This document shows positions 1-5,218 of a stretch of 15,748 bases of DNA, piece by piece. Origin of the DNA: Promethearchaeota archaeon (GTDB lineage: Archaea; Asgardarchaeota; Lokiarchaeia; Sigynarchaeales; SOKP01); contig SDNV01000064.1 in NCBI GenBank assembly GCA_004524515.1, forward strand, positions 1-15,748, given 5' to 3'. The notes below the pieces were generated by a model, which had not been told where the DNA came from, did not search any database, and saw nothing but the letters and a program-made list of their open reading frames with translations. Position 1 is the first letter of the stretch. Every line of letters starts with the position of its first letter. The translations under genes were made by a program, and so were the position numbers.

Positions 1-1
1 C

Positions 2-568
2 ATCGCGTCAATAAGTCTGTCTGATATCATAAGGGAAGAATCTTATGACGCGGTAAAAGATTTAAAAAAATTGGGAATTAAATGTATCATGTTGACTGGT
101 GATAATTACTCGGTTGCTGAAAAAGTAGCAAAAGAATTAAATTTAGACGATTTCTATGCCGAAGTTTTACCCGATGAAAAATTAGAGAAGATTAAAGAAT
201 TACAAGAGAAAGGAGAATTTGTTGCTATGACCGGTGATGGGATTAATGATGCTCCAGCACTCGCCCAAGCAGACGTAGGTATTGCGATTGGTTCTGGAAC
301 AGATATAGCTGCTGAAACAGCGGATATCATTTTAGTTGAAAGTAACCCCGGTGATGTGTCGTCGCTAATAAAATTTGGTAATAACACATATAAAAAGATT
401 GTTCAAAACCTTATTTGGGCTACTGGATATAATGTTGTAGCTATACCTCTCGCAGCAGGTGTATTATATGCGTTTAATATAATAATTTCTCCAGCAATAG
501 GTGCTATACTTATGTCTATAAGCACTGTTATTGTTGCAATCAATGCAAAGTTATTAAAATTAAAATAA
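2..568 (+). CDS. copB: Heavy-metal (copper-type, CopB-like) P1B-ATPase, C-terminal part
   Basis: This is the 3' end of an ion-pumping P-type ATPase; the frame is open to the left edge, so the N-terminal metal-binding region, first six membrane helices and phosphorylated Asp lie outside. Visible parts of the P-domain are the MLTGDN motif and the hinge GDGINDAPALAQADVGIA, which binds ATP and Mg. Two C-terminal membrane helices follow. The first carries the ATGYN signature (helix 7 metal site). The second carries MSxST (MSISTV), the pattern I associate with the CopB/P1B-3 branch rather than CopA, which usually has MxxSS. The protein probably exports copper or silver at the plasma membrane. Family assignment is secure. 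The metal and the CopB rather than CopA subgroup are inferred from these two motifs only. The gene ends in a T-tract. Confidence 0.93.
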   Translation: MASISLSDIIREESYDAVKDLKKLGIKCIMLTGDNYSVAEKVAKELNLDDFYAEVLPDEKLEKIKELQEKGEFVAMTGDGINDAPALAQADVGIAIGSGTDIAAETADIILVESNPGDVSSLIKFGNNTYKKIVQNLIWATGYNVVAIPLAAGVLYAFNIIISPAIGAILMSISTVIVAINAKLLKLK

Positions 569-572
569 ATCA

Positions 573-587
573 TTTATTTTTTTTTCT
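573..587 (+). terminator. T-tract terminator of the P-type ATPase gene
   Basis: Nine consecutive T residues (577-585) begin eight bases after the ATPase stop codon and lie in the 54-base gap before a convergent gene. Archaeal RNA polymerase terminates at such T-runs without needing a hairpin, and no hairpin is obvious here. Confidence 0.5.
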
Positions 588-622
588 TAGATGACAAAAG
601 AAAATCTAATAAAAAAATAAAT

Positions 623-805
623 TTAAGTTGATATGTTTTTTTTCTTACAACAGTCATCGCAAAGAATCTCTTTTATTGAGATGAATCCACAATTTTCCAT
701 ATAACATTCCCATAAATCGGTGTCTTCATTATATGATATGCTATATCCACATGTTATTGGAAGTGTCTCAATCGATTTACCACAATTACTACATTTTAAA
801 TCCAT
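623..805 (-). CDS. Eight-cysteine small zinc-ribbon-like protein
   Basis: This encodes a 60-residue protein of unknown function. It has eight cysteines: a CSNCGK knuckle at 5-8, C19, C34, C39 and a C49-x2-CC cluster at 49-53. Two pairs spaced CxxC, one near each end, suggest zinc binding, either one site plus extra thiols or two sites. An acidic, aromatic segment (about residues 25-35) separates the halves. There is no signal peptide or membrane segment, so it should be cytoplasmic. The start is supported by GGTGA eight bases upstream of the ATG, a good match to the archaeal anti-Shine-Dalgarno. It is convergent with the ATPase gene and upstream of nothing obvious on its strand. A role in metal handling is possible from the neighbouring pump, but this is guesswork. 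Confidence 0.75.
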   Translation of the reverse strand: MDLKCSNCGKSIETLPITCGYSISYNEDTDLWECYMENCGFISIKEILCDDCCKKKNIST

Positions 806-991
806 ATTATATTCACCTTCTCAGTTTTGTAAAAACAATTCAAATCTTTATTATTAAATATTAGGATAATACTTTAGATAAAAGGAATGAAAATAGATCC
901 GTTCATTAAAGCTTTATACCAAAATTCTTTATATACTATAAGACCTATGAAAAAATAGAGAGATAGCACCTCAATAGAGTTTGTGTACGAT
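806..991. other. Intergenic region between the small Cys-rich gene and ferredoxin
   Basis: This AT-rich spacer has no convincing gene. It should hold the promoter of the minus-strand Cys-rich gene at its left end and the 3' end of the ferredoxin transcript at its right. A 23-codon plus-strand ORF at 887-958 is present but lacks a properly spaced ribosome-binding site and is not called. Confidence 0.4.
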
Positions 992-1213
992 CTATTCCCA
1001 TGCCGAATGTTTTAGAATCGCATTTGTTGGACAAACTCCTTCACAAGCTAAACAATCAGTGCATTCACCAATATTTTCAGCAATAACTTTTCCTTCCTTT
1101 AGTTCATAGACCTCAACAGGACATACTTCAACGCATTCTGCGACACCAACGCATAAATCCAAGTCGATTTCAACCCAGTGATCACTATCTTCCCATTTTT
1201 TGATATCTACCAT
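992..1213 (-). CDS. Two-cluster ferredoxin with one incomplete cluster motif
   Basis: This encodes a 73-residue soluble electron carrier of the bacterial-type dicluster ferredoxin family. The second cluster motif is complete (C-x2-C-x2-C-x3-CP, CTDCLACEGVCP). The first reads CVGVAECVEVCP: the second cysteine of the usual motif is Val, leaving C-x5-C-x3-CP. In known seven-iron ferredoxins this position is often not Cys and the site holds a [3Fe-4S] cluster, so a 3Fe/4Fe protein is expected. A short N-terminal stretch (MVDIKKWEDSDHWVEIDLD) precedes the first motif. No good ribosome-binding site is seen. A TATA-like ATTAATTTATC lies about 20-25 bases upstream on this strand, so the mRNA may be leaderless. 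Likely low-potential electron transfer in the cytoplasm; the redox partner is unknown. Confidence 0.92.
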   Translation of the reverse strand: MVDIKKWEDSDHWVEIDLDLCVGVAECVEVCPVEVYELKEGKVIAENIGECTDCLACEGVCPTNAILKHSAWE

Positions 1214-1390
1214 AACTAATTCCTTATTAAGATAAATTAATACAATTTATGATACGAAAGTTCTTTTCCTTATTGATTGTTTTTCTTATATTTTTTAAAT
1301 TTAATTTAATTGATCGAATAATTTTTCTATTTAAAATGAAAATACAAATTTTATAATTAAAGAATTTAAAAATAAGAGTATAATCATATA

Positions 1391-1400
1391 CTATATAAAT
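1391..1400 (+). promoter_or_regulatory. TATA box of the six-helix membrane protein gene
   Basis: CTATATAAAT is centred about 24 bases before the TTG start at 1419. With the usual archaeal TATA-to-start distance, transcription would begin at or next to the start codon, giving a leaderless mRNA. This also explains the absence of a ribosome-binding site. Confidence 0.5.
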
Positions 1401-1418
1401 TCAAAATGTGTTAATCTA

Positions 1419-2039
1419 TTGGAAATTTACGATTTCTTTCATAAATTTGCAGACTATACTAAAGAAAGATTCAAAAAGATAATATTATTTGGTGTGATTG
1501 GATATTATTTGTTGTTTTTATACTTTTATAACTTTCATCGATTGTTTAATCTTAGTATTCAATTAAGTTGGTTTAATGGACTTCTAGCAGCGTTGCTGAC
1601 TACATTCGTATATTTTGTACTTTTTAATTTTATAGGTTTCTTATCAAAAACAGAAATTATAAAGGTTAAAATAACTACTAATCTAAATTTAGTTTTAGTG
1701 GGGGTATATCTATTACTATTTGCGGGTATTATAGGGATTTATAATTTAGATATTAGAGTGATTACTATATTGCATCCATACGTAGTATTAACATTCTTGA
1801 TGCCAATAATTTTAAGCGTAGTTAGTTTATTGGGGGTGGGTCTTATACTCTTTAGAAAAAAATATGGTATACAAATCATATTTATTTCAGGATTAATTGC
1901 AGTTATAGGAAGTTTTATTCCCATATTTACAGATTTAGACATCCCATTAGTATTAACCTTGGCCCACATTGACCCAATTTTAATATTATTTGGAGCAACT
2001 CTTGGTATTATAAGAAAAATAAAGGAAAAATCCAATTAA
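1419..2039 (+). CDS. Six-helix integral membrane protein of unknown function
   Basis: I do not recognise this 206-residue protein. Hydrophobic segments lie at about 20-38, 48-73, 86-107, 113-146, 150-170 and 175-198, so it is almost entirely embedded in the plasma membrane. The N-terminus (EIYDFFHKFADYTKERFKK) is short, charged and probably cytoplasmic, and the C-terminus ends in a lysine-rich tail (IRKIKEKSN). There is no catalytic motif or conserved ligand pattern that I can name. The start is TTG; there is no ribosome-binding site, and a TATA box about 24 bases upstream fits a leaderless transcript. No in-frame ATG lies nearby, so TTG is the best available choice but uncertain. A run of five T (2050-2054) follows the stop and may terminate transcription. 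Confidence 0.8.
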   Translation: MEIYDFFHKFADYTKERFKKIILFGVIGYYLLFLYFYNFHRLFNLSIQLSWFNGLLAALLTTFVYFVLFNFIGFLSKTEIIKVKITTNLNLVLVGVYLLLFAGIIGIYNLDIRVITILHPYVVLTFLMPIILSVVSLLGVGLILFRKKYGIQIIFISGLIAVIGSFIPIFTDLDIPLVLTLAHIDPILILFGATLGIIRKIKEKSN

Positions 2040-2120
2040 GAATGGTTACCTTTTTATTAATTGAAATTGTATGTTTGATCTATTATTTTTATAATATCCC
2101 TTTTTTCTGATTATTTAATA

Positions 2121-2252
2121 ATGAGGGGAACACCAGTAGTGCTTGCTGAATTATTTATTCGGATTTTTTTGATAATAACGGTGATATCAGGTGTGTTTTT
2201 ATTAAGTTACTTAATCCATTATCTAAATACGGGATCTATGGTATCAGAATAA
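2121..2252 (+). CDS. Probable 43-residue single-helix microprotein
   Basis: An ATG-initiated ORF of 43 codons encodes a protein with one strong membrane helix (about residues 9-33, rich in Leu, Ile, Phe and Val), one Arg near each side of its start, and a short polar tail (HYLNTGSMVSE). No ribosome-binding site is visible, but TTTTTATAATA at 2086-2096 is centred about 30 bases before the ATG, which fits a leaderless archaeal transcript. It follows the six-helix protein on the same strand with an 81-base gap. It could be a partner of that protein or independent. Length is short enough for chance, so the call rests on hydrophobic composition and promoter position. Confidence 0.38.
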   Translation: MRGTPVVLAELFIRIFLIITVISGVFLLSYLIHYLNTGSMVSE

Positions 2253-2304
2253 TTTATCAGTTGTTTTCTACGAACAATTAGGAATAATCTATTATATTAT
2301 CTGT

Positions 2305-3525
2305 TTACTTACTTATTTCTAGAAATAAATCTAAATATCGCTCTAAGTGTCTTATGAGGAGAAATTGAGCCTTTACTTTTTTGCGGCCTTCCTTACCCAT
2401 TTTTTTTGCTTCCTTGGGATTTCTTAAAAGGTATATTACTTTTTCGGCAGCTTCTTCAATTGAATCAACCAAAAATCCATTTACTCCATTCTCAATCTGT
2501 AATTTGATTCCTCCGACATTCCCTCCAACTACAGGAGTTTCTTTCCAAAGTGCTTCTGTAACCGTCAATCCAAATCCTTCCTTAATAGATTTTTGTAAAA
2601 TTACATCTGAGACTCGTTGAAACGCATTAACCTCTAAATCAGCTACACCATCTAAATTAGATAAAACATAGATATTGTCATCATTGTTTGCATAATCCTT
2701 CACTTTTTTTAGCCAATCGGTTCCTTCTGGGTCATCATGAGCTAGACTTCCAATGAGAGCTAAGTTAATTGGAATTTTTTCATTTACTTTCCTGTATACA
2801 TCAATTACTCCTAACGGATCCTTCCAAGGATCAAAACGCGAGATTTGAGTAATTAAGGGTTTATCCATATTCACAAACTTCTCTACAATTTCTTTTGCAT
2901 ATGATTTTTTTAAATCCCTATTTTTTGTAGAAAAGGGATTAATAGATGGAGGTATTTGGAAAATTTGATTATTTATACCTTTTTTTGCGTATTCCAATTT
3001 TGTGAATATTAAGGCATCATATATTGGTAAAAATTTTGAGATGAGATCCCATGCTTGAGGATTGGGATTTGATGTATCTATATGACACCTCCAAATCCAT
3101 TTTCCCTTTTTTTCTTCAACCTCACTGATAATTGGACAAGGTTGAGGATCATGTACAATTATAAAATCCTCATGGGGGTCGACTTCTTTATAAGATAGCT
3201 TAGCTTGTTCATAATATTGGTTAATTTCTTGCTCCGAGAACTTTATTTCCATATTTCCTTGAAGAGCATTATGCATTTTTTTTGAAATATCAAAAAAACT
3301 TTCTGGTGCGGTAAAAACGCGCCAATCTGGGTTTAAATTCAGTTCTTCCATCAACGGAACCATACTTTGAAGAATTTCCGCAACGCCACCACCGAATTTA
3401 GTAGAATTGATATGTAAAATTGACTTATTTTCTAAAGCTTTTGCTTTCGATTTAATTTTATCAACTTGCTTTTTTCCAAACAGTTGATAATACAATGATA
3501 AGCTTGTTTCTATTTTTTGGTTCAT
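2305..3525 (-). CDS. treT: TreT-type trehalose synthase (GT4 glycosyltransferase)
   Basis: The protein should make trehalose from an NDP-glucose and glucose, a reversible reaction in archaeal TreT. It belongs to the GT-B fold retaining glycosyltransferases (family GT4). Numbering from a GTG at 3537, landmarks are the N-terminal glycine loop KFGGGVAEILQSMVPLM (47-63), HDPQP (129-133), the acceptor-side HIDTSNP (152-158), QISRFDPWKDP (231-241) and the nucleotide-sugar signature EGFGLTVTE, with E320 and E328 forming E-x7-E. About 406-410 residues matches TreT. The start is placed at ATG 3525 because the upstream GTG is part of a GTGA ribosome-binding site and because TATATAAATAA (3555-3565, this strand) predicts transcription from about 3533. 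It is divergent from a sugar ABC operon, as expected for trehalose use. Other GT4 sugar synthases are less likely given GGGVAEILQSMVPLM. Confidence 0.88.
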   Translation of the reverse strand: MNQKIETSLSLYYQLFGKKQVDKIKSKAKALENKSILHINSTKFGGGVAEILQSMVPLMEELNLNPDWRVFTAPESFFDISKKMHNALQGNMEIKFSEQEINQYYEQAKLSYKEVDPHEDFIIVHDPQPCPIISEVEEKKGKWIWRCHIDTSNPNPQAWDLISKFLPIYDALIFTKLEYAKKGINNQIFQIPPSINPFSTKNRDLKKSYAKEIVEKFVNMDKPLITQISRFDPWKDPLGVIDVYRKVNEKIPINLALIGSLAHDDPEGTDWLKKVKDYANNDDNIYVLSNLDGVADLEVNAFQRVSDVILQKSIKEGFGLTVTEALWKETPVVGGNVGGIKLQIENGVNGFLVDSIEEAAEKVIYLLRNPKEAKKMGKEGRKKVKAQFLLIRHLERYLDLFLEISK

Positions 3526-3554
3526 AGATCTATTCACTTCTGTTAATTTTCAAT

Positions 3555-3565
3555 TATTTATATAT
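3555..3565 (-). promoter_or_regulatory. TATA box of treT
   Basis: Read on the minus strand this is TATATAAATAA, centred about 35 bases from the ATG at 3525. It predicts a transcript start near 3533 with a short leader holding the GAAGTGA ribosome-binding site. Confidence 0.45.
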
Positions 3566-3622
3566 TAAATTTTTGATATTAAAATATTATAATGGGTAGA
3601 TTTATAAATTAATTTGTCCTAA

Positions 3623-3653
3623 AAATTCAATACCGTGCGGTTCGCATGAATTT
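3623..3653. promoter_or_regulatory. Nested inverted repeats, candidate sugar-locus operator
   Basis: Perfect 7-base arms AAATTCA (3623-3629) and TGAATTT (3647-3653) enclose a GC-rich core with two overlapping smaller inverted repeats: ACCG-TG-CGGT (3632-3641) and TGCG-GTT-CGCA (3636-3646). The core stands out in an otherwise AT-only intergenic region. It lies between divergent treT and the binding-protein gene, about 37 bases before the latter's ATG, where a dimeric regulator could act on both promoters. It does not match the Thermococcales glycolytic motif TATCAC-N5-GTGATA. No regulator gene is adjacent. Confidence 0.45.
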
Positions 3654-3689
3654 AATAATAAAATCCATATAAAAAGTTGAAACAATAAA

Positions 3690-5153
3690 ATGAAAATAAA
3701 TCTAAATAAAAAAGCATTAATTTGTTTAGTAGCATTTTTAATGTTATTTCCATTAGCTATATTTCTTTCTCCGGTTAAGGCGGAAACAGACCCAAAATCC
3801 TCTCAAGTTATTTTAAATATTGTAGTCACAAGCGAACAAAAAGCATCCATTTTAGATATTATTCCAGATTTTTTGAGTTCTGAATATGGTGGAGGTATCT
3901 CGGATGTAAATGTTATATCTTCAGGTGATACTGCCGATGATCAACTAACTTATGTACAAACACGTTTAGTTGGGGGCGATACATCTTTAGATGTTATCGG
4001 TATGGATGTCATTTGGACAGCTCTTTTTGTTGAGAATGGATGGCTTGAAAATCTAGATCCTTATTTAGCGCCCAATGAAATGGATAATTACGTTGGAGGT
4101 ATGGTTGACTCAGGTGAGTACCAAGGAAGTCAATGGGCATTTCCATACTTCTTTAACTTAGGCGTTCTATTTTATCGTAAGGACCTCTTAACCATGTATG
4201 GATATAACGAAACAGATATCGACACTTGGGCAGAATTAAATGCTACCGCCAATGACATTCTGGAACAAGAAAATGATGCAGATTTGGTTGGTTATGTTGG
4301 TCAGTTTGATAATTATGAAGGCGGAACGGTTAACTTTCAAGAATGGATTGGTAGTAATGGCGCAACAACGATATTTGACTCGTCAGGAAATCCTATCGTT
4401 AATTCAGCTGAATCAATTGAGGCTTTAGCTTTCTTAAAAGCACTTATTGCACCTGATCCTAGTACTGATTTGAGAACGACAGATTATATAATTGACAGGG
4501 ACGCATTAACTTATAATGAAGGGACATCCGAGGCAAAATGGTCTGCGGGTGAAGCAATCTTCTGTCGGCAATGGCCGTATGTATATGCAATAACTATAGC
4601 TAATTCCCTTTTGAACGCAACTGATGGACCAGGAAACTATACACAATTCGGAGTTGCTCCTATACCTACTTTTTCAGGAACAACAGATGAAAAATCGTCT
4701 TGTGTGGGTGGAGCTATTTTAGGTATATCAAAATTCAGTCAACATAAAGATGCTGCTTTTAACTTAACAAAATGGCTATGTCTAAATGAATCACAATATT
4801 ATGCTCTTGAAACTTATGGACACTTTCCCGCTCTTAAAGCAACTTTTACGACATTGCCAACGGGATATGAATATGTAGAAGATTTTTACTTAGCTTCTGA
4901 TGTTACTTTAGCCCGACCAAAGCATCCGGATTATCCAGAAATTAGTGATGCTATTTCAGATCGATGGACGGAGATTATTAGTTGCCAGAAATCTGCTACT
5001 CAAGGATTGAATGATCTACAACAGGATATCATAGACATCATCACTCCCGTCCCACAGATAGTTCCAGGATTTCTTGTTCCGGTATTATTATTGATGGTTG
5101 CTTCAATGGTTTCGGTCATTGCGATTCTTACCAGGAAAAAGTTTAAAGAATAA
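3690..5153 (+). CDS. Membrane-anchored sugar-binding protein of a CUT1 ABC importer
   Basis: This 487-residue extracellular solute-binding protein (family 1) probably captures trehalose, maltose or a related sugar outside the cell. A signal peptide spans about 1-31 (basic start, long hydrophobic core, SPVKA before ETDPKS). The mature part has typical type-1 folds, including the early TRLVGGDTSLDVIGMDVIW region, the EWIGSNG segment and the late ARPKHPDYPEISD and QKSATQGLNDLQ stretches seen in archaeal trehalose/maltose-binding proteins. There is no lipobox. Instead the C-terminus has PGF (459-461), a membrane helix (462-481) and RKKFKE. This resembles the PGF-CTERM sorting signal or a simple C-terminal anchor. 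The gene starts the operon and is followed by the permease after 65 bases. Substrate is inferred mainly from neighbouring treT. Confidence 0.92.
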   Translation: MKINLNKKALICLVAFLMLFPLAIFLSPVKAETDPKSSQVILNIVVTSEQKASILDIIPDFLSSEYGGGISDVNVISSGDTADDQLTYVQTRLVGGDTSLDVIGMDVIWTALFVENGWLENLDPYLAPNEMDNYVGGMVDSGEYQGSQWAFPYFFNLGVLFYRKDLLTMYGYNETDIDTWAELNATANDILEQENDADLVGYVGQFDNYEGGTVNFQEWIGSNGATTIFDSSGNPIVNSAESIEALAFLKALIAPDPSTDLRTTDYIIDRDALTYNEGTSEAKWSAGEAIFCRQWPYVYAITIANSLLNATDGPGNYTQFGVAPIPTFSGTTDEKSSCVGGAILGISKFSQHKDAAFNLTKWLCLNESQYYALETYGHFPALKATFTTLPTGYEYVEDFYLASDVTLARPKHPDYPEISDAISDRWTEIISCQKSATQGLNDLQQDIIDIITPVPQIVPGFLVPVLLLMVASMVSVIAILTRKKFKE

Positions 5154-5177
5154 AGTTTAATACGCAATTCATAAATA

Positions 5178-5192
5178 TTTTCTTTTTTTTTT
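5178..5192 (+). terminator. T-tract between binding-protein and permease genes
   Basis: A 15-base T-tract interrupted by one C, including ten consecutive T residues, lies 24 bases after the binding-protein stop and 26 bases before the permease ATG. As an archaeal T-run terminator it could end part of the transcripts and so yield more binding protein than permease. The permease has its own weak ribosome-binding site after it (GGATTGAGA). Confidence 0.5.
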
Positions 5193-5218
5193 AATTAAAT
5201 AATAGGATTGAGATAAAA

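Noticed and set aside
887..958. A 23-codon plus-strand ORF (MKIDPF...) between the Cys-rich gene and ferredoxin
   Set aside because: AAAGG lies directly against the ATG, too close to act as a ribosome-binding site, and the length is expected by chance.
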